This document shows, piece after piece, positions 43,620 through 54,594 of a DNA stretch of 64,000 bases. Below the pieces are notes generated by a model, which was given only the letters and a program-made list of their open reading frames with translations, did no database searches and was not told the DNA's origin. A program made the translations under genes and the position numbers. This DNA is from Undaria pinnatifida (taxonomy: Eukaryota > Sar > Phaeophyceae > Laminariales > Alariaceae). The first letter of the stretch is position 1; the number at the start of each line of letters is the position of its first letter. The stretch spans positions 14,239,629 to 14,303,628 of the forward strand of contig JABAKD010000002.1 in NCBI GenBank assembly GCA_012845835.1. Direction: 5' to 3'.

Positions 43620-44357
43620 GCTATGGCAAAAGCAACTCGCCGCCGTAAGGAGAGGATACGGCACGCGCACATGGTCCTACCACGGTAGTAGCGTTTTGCG
43701 CTCCGCACGTTGTCTGCTGCTGCCTGTCATCTGCGATCTACGCAAAAAAAACGTACTATTATCGAGGCACGAGAAAATAAGGGTTTTGTTCGTACGTACG
43801 GAAGAAGCTTGGGGTTATTGCACGTTGACCAATGAGATCAACGCGGGTGGTTACTTGCACTTGTCTTGGTATAGCAAAAGGAACCTTGGATCAGTCTGTC
43901 TGGTTGCTGACTAGCAAGCGAAGCACGCAGAGAAGAGAGAAGCATCGTCAGCGAGACAGGTTCAAGGTGTGATAGACTGGCTAATTTAAAAAACAGGAAA
44001 ATACTCGTTAAAAAACTGCCTCTGTGGACGTAAATGTGTAAGGATGGGTTGGTTGGTCCATCTAAATTATTACTACTTCTAAAGGCTCCTGTGTACAGCA
44101 GAAACGTGTGGTGTGGTCGGGTGACAAATGACAGGCTCCGACACAAGCACTCGCCGCAGCATAGCGACGACACGCCACGCGCACATAAATGGTTTGCCTA
44201 CCACTGCTGTGCGGCAGGGTTGTAGCGTTGTGCTCTCCGCATGTTGTCTGCTGTCTGTCATCTGCGATCTTACATAAATGGTGTTGCCTACCGCTGCTGC
44301 AGTGCGGCAGAGCTGTAGCGTTGTGCTCTCTTGGTATGGTACGATATCATACACGCA
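43620..44357. repeat. Diverged repeat cluster with GCGCACAT and GTCTGTCATCTGCGATC blocks
   Basis: The sequence from a CACGCGCACAT block through GTAGCGTT(T/G)TGC, CTCCGCA and GTCATCTGCGATC occurs near 43665-43740 and near 44175-44275, and a shorter CGGCAGAGCTGTAGCG piece follows at 44308. These are diverged relatives of the 44358-44957 unit. Confidence 0.65.
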
Positions 44358-44957
44358 ACCTGGACATAAATATAAGGACCGTTTGAGTACTAATATGATA
44401 TTCAAACGATTCTTACAATTTACGCCGGCATGCCACTTGACACTAGACAGGAGCAGCAGTAGCAGCAGCAGCGAGAGGTAGCGCGTTTAGGCGGGTAGAG
44501 CATCGCAGGCTCCGATCAAAGCAATCAGCTACTGCAACAGCAGCCACGCGCGCAGAGAGTTGCAGGCTGCTGCTGCTAGGGGGCTGGACTGCTGCTGGGC
44601 GGCAGGATCGTAGCGTAGTGCTCTGTGCCAAAATAGGGAAATGTATGCGTACGAAGCACACCAACCTGAACATAAATATAAGGACCGTTTGAGTACTAAT
44701 ATGATATTCAAACGATTCTTACAATTTACGCCGGCATGTCACTTGGCACTTGACAGAAGCAGCAGTAGCAGCAGCATCAGTGAGAAGTAGCGGCGTAAGG
44801 CGGGTAGCGCAGGCTTCGATCAAAGAAATCAGCTACTACAACAGCAGCCACACGCCCAGAGAGTTGCAGGCTGCTGCTGCTAGGGGGCTGGACTGCTGCT
44901 GGGCGGCAGGATCGAAGCGCGGTGCTCTGTGCAAAAATAGGGAGATGCGCCTACGTG
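44358..44957. repeat. 307-bp tandem duplication, CAG-rich
   Basis: Two copies (44358-44664 and 44665-44957), about 90% identical, each begin ACCTGNACATAAATATAAGG and contain GCCGGCATG, an AGC-rich stretch and GGGGGCTGGACTGCTGCTGG. The junction is exact. No coding frame is conserved in phase between copies. Confidence 0.9.
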
Positions 44958-46423
44958 TACCCTCTACGAGCAGAAAAACGCGGTTTGGAACAAAATCTTA
45001 CGTGCGTACACGGGGATAGGGGATGCAGAAACCCAAACTCCAGGGATCATGCGGAAACTCGGGGATTTGCCTTATGTGCGCTCAAGGCCAAAGAAGTTTA
45101 AAAGCTTGCCACGCGCGACACACTGCACGGATCGCGCCCAGACCTCCGGCAACGTGACCCCGACGGTCGAATTGTGCCCACCCCATCCGACATTTGGGAC
45201 AAAGGTGCGAGCACGAAGAGATGTGCCCGAAGGAAAAAAAAAAATCACAATTATACTATACATATTTTCCATTTTTTTTGTTGTAGATTGTCGGATGAAA
45301 ATGAGAATCCAACCCCCGACCTCACTCTTCAAAATCTAACGTCCTGCCGACGCCGCCATTGAGAGGAAGAGCAGACAAAAAATATCGAACGACAAATGCT
45401 TCCTCGAGTAGGCCCCTTTGCACGCGACATCCATCATACACGAAAAACGGTGACGGGCGGCCCGCCGGTCCATTCGCACATCTGCACAACCAAACTACGC
45501 AGTTAACGGGATTGCACGTAAAGCACAGCAACGTACCCGCCATGTGTACGACTACCACCGTGTGGTGCTCGAGCGTGACGAGAGCAGTCGTAGCATGAAG
45601 TTACCGTTAGAGTTGTATGAAACAGACCAGCAGGCCGTCCTTGGCACGTGGGTACTGCTCGAGGCGAGTATCGCACCGCTTCAACACGCCCCTGTACAGA
45701 CCCAACTCTGCGCGCCATGAGCAAGGTCGGGAAGGCTAATATCCCCCAAATTGATGTTCGCCATACCGACATTGCGCCTTGATGTGTCTGTAGTTCGTTC
45801 GGTTTTGTACGCACGATACATACTATCAGGTACCAGGCTTATACAAAGTACGTGCAGTATAGCAATGAACTTGGGCTGGTATGATATGATATGTACAACC
45901 AGTACCTGGTACCAGGGTACACATTCATTATGGAGAGAAGGGATAGTTTGAAGTCAGTGGCAACGCGGAGAGAGAGCCACGGGACGGTGCGGATGAGGTT
46001 GACGGCGTGAATGAAAGAACTATGCACAAGTATCTCAGATTGGCTGTATACATCATTGTGCTTCGTTTCCATGTTATGAATCACGTGGTACCTGGTAGTA
46101 TGTCGCTGGTGGCTGCAGGTAGCAGTCTACGCGGGCCACTCCCTCCAGCACTTATTGCCGTCGGGAATTCGAGGCAAGGGACATATTTTCCGATTATCCG
46201 GCATGGACATGAACAAGCTATAATAAAAACACGTTTCAATACCTTCGGCGGATTAGAAACCTGATACCTGGTAAAAGAAAGTGGACCTGACCTTGAGCAA
46301 CTTAAGAATATGAGGTTCACTCGAAATACGAAACACGATCGTAGGAGTTTCTTGTTGGCGGGCCTATGGTGGATACGAGTAGCTACAGTAGGGTTTAGTT
46401 TCGGATCACCAGCGGTATCATTA
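44958..46423. other. Unassigned 1.5-kb stretch
   Basis: Several frames of 75-105 aa overlap on both strands with no domain. Palindromic GGTACCAGG/CCTGGTACC motifs are frequent near 45830-46090. No gene is called. Confidence 0.35.
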
Positions 46424-46806
46424 TTACAGCATCGTCTACGCCAACCAACCCGGGCAAATGGGATATGGGAGTAGGGGTGTAGGGGTGTGTGTCTAGTGTC
46501 TAGTGTCCCACAGTGTGTCCAAAGTGCAACGGGAGGATATTAGAGATTTAAGGAGATACACACCACGCGCGCAGCATGATGAACCCCTTTGTGGCAACAG
46601 CAGGGGCCAGGTGTGGATTTATTTAAGGCAATACCTGGTATCATTACTACAGCACCGTCTACGCCAACCAAACCGGGCAAATGGGATATATGGGAGTAGG
46701 GTGTGTGTCTACTCTACAAGTGTCTAGTGTCCCACAGTGTGTCCGAAGTGCAATGGGAGATTAGAGATTAGAGGAGATGCACGCCACACGCGCAGCATGA
46801 TGCTGC
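46424..46806. repeat. ~230-bp-period tandem duplication
   Basis: The block with GTCTACGCCAACCAA, GGGCAAATGGGATAT, CTAGTGTCCCACAGTGTGTC and GCGCAGCATGATG occurs at about 46430-46580 and 46655-46806. It lies just outside the left LTR of the large element. Confidence 0.8.
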
Positions 46807-46904
46807 TGATGCTTCAATTGCCAATTGCTGCAAGGCCCTTCCTAAACGATAAGACGCAATAAGACCACTTGTTAATACTATCACACTACTAACATAATAT
46901 GAAC

Positions 46905-47176
46905 TGTTGATTGTTCTCATGAACACGACGGTCATGATCCATCTTATATCAGGGAGTTCCATATATTGGTAAGGGATTCGTGTATAAGGTGTGAGGGATT
47001 GTTTGGCCGGATGTTTCCCACAATGATTTGCCATGAGCTGTCACTCGTTGTTTGCTCCAGAGGAGGCCGAGTCAGCCTCGACGGCTGGATATTATAAAAG
47101 AGTTCTGTGTCACCGATGAGTCACCACCACGCCTTCCCGCGCCAACTGCGTGTACTCCTTTATAGGCTAATCAGCA
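46905..47176 (+). repeat. 5' LTR, 272 bp
   Basis: Matches 54595-54866 over its full length, including CATATATTGG, GCCATGAGCTGTCACTC-like sequence and CGCCTTCCCGCGCCAACTGC. It carries a TATA-like ATTATAAAAG near 47090, a reasonable promoter for the element. Confidence 0.88.
47086..47100 (+). promoter_or_regulatory. Candidate TATA box in the LTR
   Basis: ATATTATAAAAG in the left LTR corresponds to AATATAAGAG in the right one, followed in both by GTTCTGTGTCACC. The conserved position fits a U3/R boundary promoter. Confidence 0.45.
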
Positions 47177-47190
47177 CACTATTACGTAAT
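47177..47190. other. Perfect 14-bp palindrome right after the LTR
   Basis: CTATTACGTAATAG equals its own reverse complement and occupies the place where a tRNA primer-binding site is expected. No standard tRNA 3' end complement was recognised there. Confidence 0.6.
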
Positions 47191-47266
47191 AGTTGAATTA
47201 ATCCGGGTCGTCTTCTATTGGTGAGCGTAGTCCAGGCCAGCCCAGAGAGGAGGGAAATTCCAGCTC

Positions 47267-47620
47267 ATGTCAGCCCAAAAGGACGTTGGCATGAAGAAGG
47301 AAAGCGTGGAGTATGTAAGAGAGGAAATAAAGCTACTCGAGATCCAGGTAGCGTTGCAAAAGCAGGAAAGAGAGGTCGGACTCGCGGAGGAAGCCCTACG
47401 AACGTCGTATGAAGAAGAGGTGTCTGCCTTGACTATGTTTTGGTCCTGGCGGTTGTCGATGGTGCATGAGGTACTTCGACTTCTCGACGAGGAGCGCGAG
47501 CTTCAAGAGGACGTGATGCCGAAACTCCATGCAAAAGTGGCTTTGAGCGAAGAGAGAGCGAGAGAAGAGAGAGAGAGCGTGAGAAGAGAGAGAGAGCGTG
47601 AGAAGAGAGAGAGAGCGTGA
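47267..47620 (+). CDS. Gag-like coiled-coil protein, 117 aa
   Basis: Open from the ATG at 47267, about 90 bp inside the left LTR, where a gag start is expected. The protein is highly charged and predicted by eye to be helical throughout: repeated Glu/Lys/Arg heptads such as EYVREEIKLLEIQVALQKQ, then a Trp-containing segment (FWSWRLSMVHEVLRLLDEE), then a low-complexity Arg/Glu tail from the GAGA repeat at 47565-47630. It has no CCHC knuckle or capsid signature, so gag identity is inferred from position and coiled-coil character. The GAGA microsatellite probably shifted the phase, because the continuing protein-like sequence after 47640 is in another frame. Confidence 0.45.
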   Translation: MSAQKDVGMKKESVEYVREEIKLLEIQVALQKQEREVGLAEEALRTSYEEEVSALTMFWSWRLSMVHEVLRLLDEERELQEDVMPKLHAKVALSEERAREERESVRREREREKRERA

Positions 47621-47639
47621 GAGAGAAGAGAGAGAATAT

Positions 47640-48206
47640 TTCGCCCCAGCAGCAACAAAGCGATCCCAGTAAAGCCAAAGATGAGCCGAACTGGTAGATC
47701 TGCACGGTGCTGGTCGCGAAGGCGCTGGAAAGCAGCAGTTGTTGCGGAAGCAGCAGCTGCCTCAGTCGCCCCGCCTGCAGGGAGAGCAGCAGTCAGAGGA
47801 TTGCTGCACCTGCAACGAAAAAGAGATGCCGGCCCAACAACCGCAGCAGCAAGGTGCGCGCGGTACTCGGGGCGAAGGCGCTGTGAGGCAGCAGCAACAA
47901 CAGGCGCAGCAGCTCCGTCGGCAACAGAGGCAGCATCAGTCAGGGGGTTGCTGCACCTGACCCAACGATGAAGCGCAGCCACGTCATCAGCACGACCAGC
48001 AGCAGAGGCTGAAACCGCAGGAAAATGTGGAGTTTTGAGCGACGACGAAGTGCAGTGGCCCTAGCAGCAACAGCAGCGTAGACAAAGGCATGAGGCCGAA
48101 GGTCCGCTTCGCGCTGGAAACAGAGGAGAAAACGAGAGCGCTACAGCACCGGCAGGTGCGGGAGGAGAGGTGGAGAATGCAAGAGCGGGGGCTAAAAACG
48201 TGTTGA
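47640..48206 (+). pseudogene. Gln-rich continuation of the gag-like region
   Basis: One phase reads, from about 47643, PQQQQSDPSKAKDEPN, then LLRKQQLPQSPRLQGEQQ, a Cys cluster CCTCNEKE, several Gln runs, and a second SGGCCT before a TGA (47958). The same phase continues with PNDEAQPRHQHDQQQRLKPQ, another TGA, and then DKGMRPKVRFALETEEKT followed by a charged helix ending at 48206. Two in-frame TGA codons and a phase change from the 47267 frame mark decay. Gln runs could also simply reflect a CAG-rich repeat. Confidence 0.4.
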
Positions 48207-48784
48207 CAGATAAGCTCTTTGTCTGGACTGCTTAAGCACTCGTACATCCGCAGGTGGTTGTGGTCGATGAGGGGAACGTGGCCCCCGAGGAAGCGAGAGA
48301 GGGAGAGAGCGATGGTGGGCACTGGTGGAAGGGTCTGCATCATCGGTTGAGGGGCGGAGCATGCACGCAAAAGGATGAGATGCCCAAAGCGAGAGGGGTG
48401 AAGGAGAAATGTCCAACGCGTCGTCGACACCAACGCGCCGTCGACAAGGGCTTTACGTCAGCACCAGGCACGTAGACTTTGTTGTCTTTGCTTGCTGCTG
48501 ATGTTTTCCGTTTTGACTTTTTTTATGCTGATTTGAGAATGATGAATCCCCCCACTAGCCCCCACGATGAATGATTGAGGTTGAATTGTGTTCTGAGATT
48601 TGAGAGAAAGGAAGGTATGACCCAGCTTACGTATTTGTAGCTTCTCTTGCAGAAGTATGGAGTATGTATGTTTGGGGTTTACCTTGTCGGGCACTCGTGC
48701 TAAGGATCAGTTCGAGTAGAGCCCGAGGCGTGTGGTGTGTAATGGAATAAAATGCAGAAATAATACGCACAGCAGTACATGTAA
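48207..48784. other. Element interior, unassigned
   Basis: No domain is recognised. GC-rich to 48480, then AT-richer sequence up to the inserted SINE. Confidence 0.35.
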
Positions 48785-49086
48785 GCCGGTCGCCCCGGTG
48801 GCGTATCAGGTTATCCTCGAGCGTGGTATAGGTCAGTTTCGTGAGTTCGAATCCCCCCGAGTGCATACTCGTATAAATTTGTGGGGACTTTTTCTTGTGA
48901 ACGAATTGATTTGCGGAAAGCGCGAAGGCGTGAGTTAGCAACATTCCATGAAAAATCGATGAGCAGTGGGATTGCTGAACCCTATGCGCCATAAAAATTA
49001 TAGGCAACAACCGGGGGGGAGAAGGGACGACACCTGTGACCATGGCTTGTCCAGAAACTGGAAAGTAGAAGTGTGAAAAAAAAAAA
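48785..49086 (+). mobile_element. tRNA-derived SINE, full-length copy
   Basis: Starts GCCGGTCGCCCCGGTGGCG. Box A TGGCGTATCAGG is at 48799-48810 and box B GAGTTCGAATCC at 48843-48854, spaced as in a tRNA gene. The body includes GCGTGAGTTAGCAACA, GAGCAGTGGGATTGCTGAAC and GGCTTGTCCAGAAACTGG, ending in an A run at 49076-49086. It is about 85-90% identical to the minus-strand copy at 16988-17284 and matches the truncated copy at 57488-57652. It sits inside the large LTR element, so it inserted later. Confidence 0.88.
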
Positions 49087-49642
49087 TGGTATCATATCAT
49101 CAGTGCAGCACATACAGTAGCAGTACGACAAACTTAAGTTCTCGCGTGTATACCGTAGGCCAAATGATTGCCCAACGACGCTTCGCTCGTGTGCATCTCA
49201 AGAAGCCATCATGTATCTTGACGCAGTATTAAATAATGGAAATGCTCGCTCTGTTACCGAATCATCTTGTAGGTTTATCACAGGACACAGCGATGTGTAA
49301 TTCTGTGTTGTGGTTGCCTGGCAGAGCGCCTGGGTATGACACAATACCCCCCCCCCAAAACGCCCCCTCCTTCCCCACCACCCGAACCATCGCCTAGACC
49401 GAGCACCACGTGTATAGCAAGTCCCTACATCTATGCGAACTAGAGCTGTTGGAAATCTCCTCCCCCCCCCTGCCCCTCACTTCCCCGAACCCCCCCCGCA
49501 ACCCTTCCAACACTCCGCCCTCTCCTTACTGGTTGTACGACTTACAGCATACACTCGAGCATACACTCGATAAATTGATGCATTTCCTTCCACAGCTGTC
49601 AGATCTGTCTCCCTCAAAAACGGGTTTTAAAGTTTCCGCGCA
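49087..49642. other. Element interior, unassigned, C-rich
   Basis: C-rich tracts lie near 49347-49360 and 49460-49500, and CACTCGA is repeated near 49553-49570. A 104-aa Pro/Leu-rich frame (49410-49724) is not recognised. Confidence 0.35.
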
Positions 49643-49830
49643 CAGACTGACTAACATCACCCTGTTGACCCTGGTACAAGCTAGAACTGTAATTCCAAGG
49701 GGAGTCGCCGACCTATATCGTTAATGAGGACACACCCAGTAATACGCGCGATCGGAGTATCACACACAGCTTGCATAGATAAGTTTCGACAAAATCCTCG
49801 ACCTCACAGCTGGAGTGTATTTTTTTGGTT
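49643..49830 (+). repeat. Dispersed repeat R2, copy 2
   Basis: Contains GACTGACTAACATCACCCTG, GCCGACCTATATCGTTAATG, CGCGATCGGAGTATCACACA and CTCACAGCTGGAGTGTATTT in order, matching 28988-29165 and the interrupted copy at 57412-57770. Confidence 0.85.
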
Positions 49831-51104
49831 TTGATACGTGAAAATGGAGAGAAGTATTCTACTCGTACTCGACAGGAAGCATTTTACGTTCGCATGAAAC
49901 AGCTTGCAAAAGATTTGGAGCAAAGCGGAAAGTTGTGAACGAATGCCACTGACTTGGCAGTGCTATGATACACACAAGTACGCCCCTGGAAGACTGTGTA
50001 TGATGAGCAGCACAGAAGTCATCAACCCGCCTTGCCAAGGTATGCCCTTTGAGTTGGGATAGTACATGGTTTACGGTGTTGCTGATTAGGTGCTGCTGAG
50101 ATGACGGCATGATGTACGAGCAAAACGCAGGTAGGTGTCGTTGGTGTATCGAACCGTCGTATACTGCTGATAATGCTGTACGTTATTTGCTGTCTTATTT
50201 CACATCTTCGATTATTACCTGCAAATCACTTTTGTACTTGTGTTGACATTTTTCAGTAGTTCTGTCACGTCAAGGTATATTTGGTAACTTGAAATATTAG
50301 CAGTAAATGCTTTACGAGCTGACGATGAATGCATGGAAAGAGCAGCTCACCCTATGCCGATCTAACCGCTAGATGGCACGACCCATCCCCTGCTTGTATG
50401 GAGTCAATCTTGCGGCAGAGACGGGTTGATTCACCGAGCTTAAAGGAGGATAGGCTGGGTTCCCGAGCTGCGGTGACGCCATGAGACCGGAAGGAGGGAG
50501 ACCGCAGCGAGGGCATCACCAGCAGTAGTGTTTGGAACATTGGGAATGAGATGGGTTTGATGCTGGGTGATCGATTTCGTTGTTTGAACTTTGAATTGTG
50601 AGCCTGGTTGATATTGGCTTGATTGTTTTTCTTGTATTTGTTTTGTGTGAGGCTTATTGATTGGTACTGGTACGACAAATCTCGGCCAATAGCAAAGCGC
50701 CCGAGACTGAACAGGCCATGAGCTGCGTAGAGCGCGTCTGGTTTAGTTCGAGAATTCGTGACTTGAGTATTGTCCCGCTGACACGTTGGTTATGCGTTGT
50801 CCGTGGTCGCGCGGGCTTACCCTATATGCGTATACTTGAAGTACGTGTAGCACCCATGTTATGCGTAGGTACTCGTCAGGGATCATGAAGGGCGAGGTAT
50901 GGTTTGATTGTGCGAGTTGATTATGTTTGTTTGAGTCGGTATCGCAGTATTGGATAATGCCGTTTTAATCTGGCAGACACCACTAAAAGGGCCGTTCTTA
51001 TCGGAGATGTGAACATCCTAAATTTCCTCCTGTTTTTCCAGGATTTCCATGAAAAAACGTCTGCATTACTATCGAGGGCGGGGTTGTTTGTCTTTTTTTT
51101 TTCC
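49831..51104. other. Element interior, unassigned
   Basis: About 1.3 kb without a recognised gene. Frames of 75-108 aa on both strands have no family features. Confidence 0.35.
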
Positions 51105-51419
51105 TTATTTTTGAAAGCTGGGCCATAAAGCAAGACCGCCGCCACCCACACCAGCAGTCACGCGCGTCGTCACACAGCAAGCATGAGCGAACATCCCGCA
51201 AAACCGCAGAGGAAAGCACCCAGGCCAAGTAGATTCGTGCAATCCGGCGACAGCAGCCCCTGGTGTCAGGAACATGCCGAGCACGACGAGGACACCAGCG
51301 ATAGCCTTCTTCACGCTTGTACGCCTCATGTCTGGGAAATTGGGAAGGCTGAATCGTTGTTTCGTCCGACTCGAGGATGAGTCCTCCGGAGGCCCACGCC
51401 GCTTCCTTCCATCGGCCAT
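51105..51419 (-). CDS. Hypothetical protein with N-terminal membrane segment
   Basis: A 104-aa minus-strand frame starts MADGRKRRGPPEDSSSSRT. The first 40 residues are basic and Ser/Pro-rich, and a hydrophobic stretch AIAGVLVVLGMFLTPGAAV follows (about residues 39-57), as in a signal-anchor or organelle-targeted membrane protein. The start context (ATTATGG) is acceptable. After about residue 66 the sequence becomes Cys-rich and less convincing, so this might be the first exon of a spliced gene whose donor lies near there. It is located inside the LTR element on the opposite strand. Chance is the main alternative. Confidence 0.25.
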   Translation of the reverse strand: MADGRKRRGPPEDSSSSRTKQRFSLPNFPDMRRTSVKKAIAGVLVVLGMFLTPGAAVAGLHESTWPGCFPLRFCGMFAHACCVTTRVTAGVGGGGLALWPSFQK

Positions 51420-52309
51420 AATGTTGGACCAATCTGGTCAACGTTTAAAGCTACTCGATGGTCCCAGCGTTGAGCCACGGCGCTTGTCGAAGCACTGCCT
51501 TCGAAATGTGCAAATGGACGACAGGATTGCCTAATTTGTGATAGTTAATTTTTCCATTTTGTTTGGGGCTGAAGAATTTCACAAGTTATGACAGAACGCC
51601 TCCGTATTTCAAGACACATTTCACAGATATGGAAATTTAGCAAATTTAGGAAATTCAACACAAAAAAGGTCTCCGATAAGAACGTCCCTATAAGCTGGCG
51701 ATGTTCTAGCGGTATGTGTGGAGTCTTATTATTGCGGGGTTTGGTATGACGTACATTACGGTTTTTGAGGACAACAAGGGGGCGAAGAACCTGGCACAAA
51801 ACCCATTGTGCACGTCGAACTAGAACCACATGGACGTGAGACCCCTCTTTCTGCGGGAGCATATATTTTTTGGAGAGTTACTTGTTTTTTTAGACTGAGG
51901 TTTTGAGCAGTGCAACGTCCCGTCGCTACGTGTGGTACACGTTTCGTCGTGTGCGGAGTAAGATTATAATGAGTTTCTCTGGTTGTTTTCATTTTCGTAT
52001 AATACGGATGTTGTTTTTCCTGTTCCAGCTAGGCCCGTACTGGGTGCTAGTATCTCGAGGAAATCGGGAATAATCGGAGTTTATTCGAGTCGGTTTTCGA
52101 TAATTGATTTTACGTGGCCATTATTGATAGTAGAATTGTCGTTTTCACCTGGTAATGAGTAGTTGATATTTGCAACGTAAGGCTGCTGGTATTTCGTTAG
52201 AGACTTTGAACTTTTCATTTGGAAGTTTTGTTTTTTGATTGGACGATTTGAGCTTTTGTACTGCGTTTTTGTTGTTCGAATTTGGTCTGAGACTGTTTTC
52301 TTTAAATCC
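51420..52309. other. Element interior, unassigned
   Basis: About 900 bp, AT-rich, no gene recognised. Minus-strand frames of 78-157 aa run into the CA-rich region. Confidence 0.35.
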
Positions 52310-53150
52310 ATTACATTTATTTTCCAACGCACACTGGTGGGGGTCTTTCCAACGCACACTGTCGGGCCCCTGCCAACGCACACTGGCGTCCCGGGGGGGG
52401 GGGGTTCGTCGCCCCCCCCGACACTGCTAGTAGCATCCAAGCACCGTTCGGCTGCCCTGCCAACCCAGCGCTGGTGGGGCATTTGGGACGCACACTGCAC
52501 ACACAACACACACAACACACACAACACACACAACACACACAACACACACGACACACCTGACGAAAATATTTCACTTAGTTGTGCCCTGGGCTGCGGAAAA
52601 AAACTCCCCTCCCAAAAATACCGCCTCGTCCTTACAAAACCAAAAAATTCAAACGGCCGCGCTTCAAATCAAATGACCAACACACACACCAACACACACC
52701 AACACACACCTACACACACCAACATACACACCAACATACGCACCAACACACACCAACACACACCAACACACACATACCAACACACACTCCAACACACACC
52801 GCACACCCTCTATTTCTACACTGCTAGTAGCATCCAAGCACCGTTCGGCTGCCCTGCCAACCCAGCGCTGGTGGGGCATTTGGGACGCACACTGCACACA
52901 CAACACACATTACGAAAATATTTCACTTCGTTGTGCCCTGGGCTGCGGAAAAAAATTCCCCTCCCAAAAATACCGCCTCCTTACAAAACCAAAAAATTGA
53001 AACGGCCGCGCTTCAAATCAAACGACCAACACACACCAACACACACCAACACACACCAACACACACAACACGCACCAACACACACCAACACACACCAGCA
53101 CACACCAACACACACACCAACACACACCGCACACCCTCTATTTCTATCCC
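52310..53150. repeat. CA-rich minisatellites inside a ~396-bp tandem duplication
   Basis: A CCAACGCACACTG minisatellite (52325-52395) precedes two copies of a larger unit (52421-52817; 52818-53146). Each starts CTGCTAGTAGCATCCAAGCA, has an ACACAACAC run, then AAATATTTCACTT...GTGCCCTGGGCTGCGG, then an ACACACCAAC run and CGCACACCCTCTATTTCT. Simple-repeat runs are longer in the first copy. The 491-aa plus-strand frame over this region is His/Thr/Gln repeat translation rather than a gene. Confidence 0.9.
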
Positions 53151-53460
53151 TCGTCGGATACACCGCGCTCCTCGGCGTTGCGCTGGAACTTTTGCGCCTC
53201 TGCTGCTCGATCCTGCCCGTGTGGTCTGCCGTGTCTGCGTGCGGCGGCGACTGCGTCCTTCAGTTCGGCTGCTGCATACTTCCTGTCGCTGGTTCTGCTG
53301 TCGCAGCTCATCTCCGCCGCGTGCTGTGGGTGTCTGCTATGAGCCTCTTCGCTCGTTCTGGGTTCTTCCTTCCCTGCGGCTGCGTGTTCTTCGTCCTCTT
53401 CAAACCTTACGGCGTACCACCTCCTCGTGCTGCGGCGGAATCTCTGCACACCATGCAGCG
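53151..53460 (-). other. Charged minus-strand reading frame, unassigned
   Basis: A 101-aa minus-strand frame (53449-53144) is rich in Glu, Ala, Arg and Gln (VRFEEDEEHAAAGKEEP) and resembles the composition of the gag-like helix near 48110. The plus strand is also open. Either an inverted piece of element coding sequence or chance. Confidence 0.25.
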
Positions 53461-53852
53461 CTCGCTGTGTGTACTACATGCATGTGTAGCGCAGCAGTAC
53501 TCCTGTGTGTTTGCGTGTGTAGGACACGCGTACGTGTTCGAACCTGCCATACTACCTCACCTTCCTCCAGCGTTCCTGCGGTACAAATCCCTTCCATCAC
53601 CTGTGTATGCAGGTATATGTACACGGCACTGCTTATACGCTGCGCACTCAGCATGGTCACAGCAGTGTGTTTATGTAGCGGTGTGCACACAGCTCTCGCT
53701 GTGTGTGTAGTTGTACTTACATGTGTAGCGCACCAGTACTCCTGTGTGTTTGCGTGTGTAGGATACGCGTACGTGTTCCAACCTGCCATACTACCTCACC
53801 TTCCTCCAGCGTTCCTGCGGTACAAATCCCTTCCATCACCTGTGTCTGCATC
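53461..53852 (+). repeat. ~150-bp direct repeat, two copies
   Basis: 53461-53612 and 53698-53852 share GTACTCCTGTGTGTTTGCGT, a CCTGCCATACTACC block and a CACCTTCCTCCAGCG block at over 90% identity, in the same orientation, separated by 85 bp. Confidence 0.9.
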
Positions 53853-53899
53853 ATCTCCTATGTATGCGTCTCCTGCTACGGCTGTGCGTCCTGTAACAA

Positions 53900-54475
53900 G
53901 TGTTCGTGTCTTTCAGCACGTTACATCCTACACCTGCGTACAACGTGACCCATGCGCACATTGTCATCACACCATGCGACCTTCCTCGCCAAATTCTGTT
54001 GTTCCCTTTACAGGGGACTAAGTACAAGCATCCTATCGGTGACATTCTCCGCCTCAAAGCGAAAGTCGCCGACTTGATCGTCCTTCACGTCACGGCCGGC
54101 CGCGCCCTCTCCGTCGCCGACTTGCAACGGCAATGTTCAGCCCGGGAAAGAAGCCCCCCTCTTCGTCTCCTCATGGGCAACCGGGCGCGTATGGGTTTCG
54201 ATGTCCTCGACGCCATCGACAACATCAAGCACTTCTCCGACTTAGAGGCTCATCTTCGCCAGAATTTCTTCTCACATCGCCGGTATCTCTCGCTGGGCGT
54301 GCTAAAACATTCCGCCACTCCCGACGATCGCCAAGTGCCTTCTCGCGCAGTCAAGTGTGATGAAACATTCCGCCACTCCCGACGATCGCCAAGTGCCTTC
54401 TCGCGCAGCGAGCCACCAGTCAAGTGTGACAAAACACTTTTCCACTCTCCACTTACACCAAAAAACACTGACTAA
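53900..54475 (+). CDS. Hypothetical frame upstream of the 3' LTR, 191 aa
   Basis: From about residue 40 the translation looks protein-like: LRLKAKVADLIVLHVTAGRA, LSVADLQRQC, and MGFDVLDAIDNIKHFSDLEA with regular hydrophobic spacing. The last 60 residues are a tandem duplication product (CDETFRHSRRSPSAF). It ends about 120 bp before the 3' LTR. It shows no RNase H, integrase or envelope features. It may be the decayed C-terminus of an element protein, or captured host sequence. Confidence 0.3.
   Translation: MFVSFSTLHPTPAYNVTHAHIVITPCDLPRQILLFPLQGTKYKHPIGDILRLKAKVADLIVLHVTAGRALSVADLQRQCSARERSPPLRLLMGNRARMGFDVLDAIDNIKHFSDLEAHLRQNFFSHRRYLSLGVLKHSATPDDRQVPSRAVKCDETFRHSRRSPSAFSRSEPPVKCDKTLFHSPLTPKNTD
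54303..54430 (+). repeat. ~58-bp tandem duplication
   Basis: ACATTCCGCCACTCCCGACG through TTCTCGCGCAG and TCAAGTGTGA occurs twice, starting at 54307 and 54365. The second copy has a 12-bp insertion. Confidence 0.92.
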
Positions 54476-54582
54476 ACATGTATTGTTGAGTTGCTGTTTT
54501 ATTTTTTGTGAGTTTGACATGAGTTCATTACGATATGACGATGTATCAGAGAAGGGGTGATATTGGTATGTTCATGTATAAT

Positions 54583-54594
54583 GAGGAGGGGAAA
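54583..54594 (+). promoter_or_regulatory. Polypurine tract
   Basis: GAGGAGGGGAAA lies directly against the start of the right LTR, the expected primer for second-strand synthesis. It supports plus orientation of the element. Confidence 0.75.

Noticed and set aside
47643-47960. Gln-rich transcription-factor-like gene
   Set aside because: Position just inside an LTR, adjacent coiled-coil frame and in-frame TGA codons fit a decayed gag-like region or CAG repeat better.
52235-53710. 491-aa frame, the longest in the window
   Set aside because: Most of it is translated CA-repeat (His/Thr runs) plus a duplicated segment, with no domain and competing frames in other phases.
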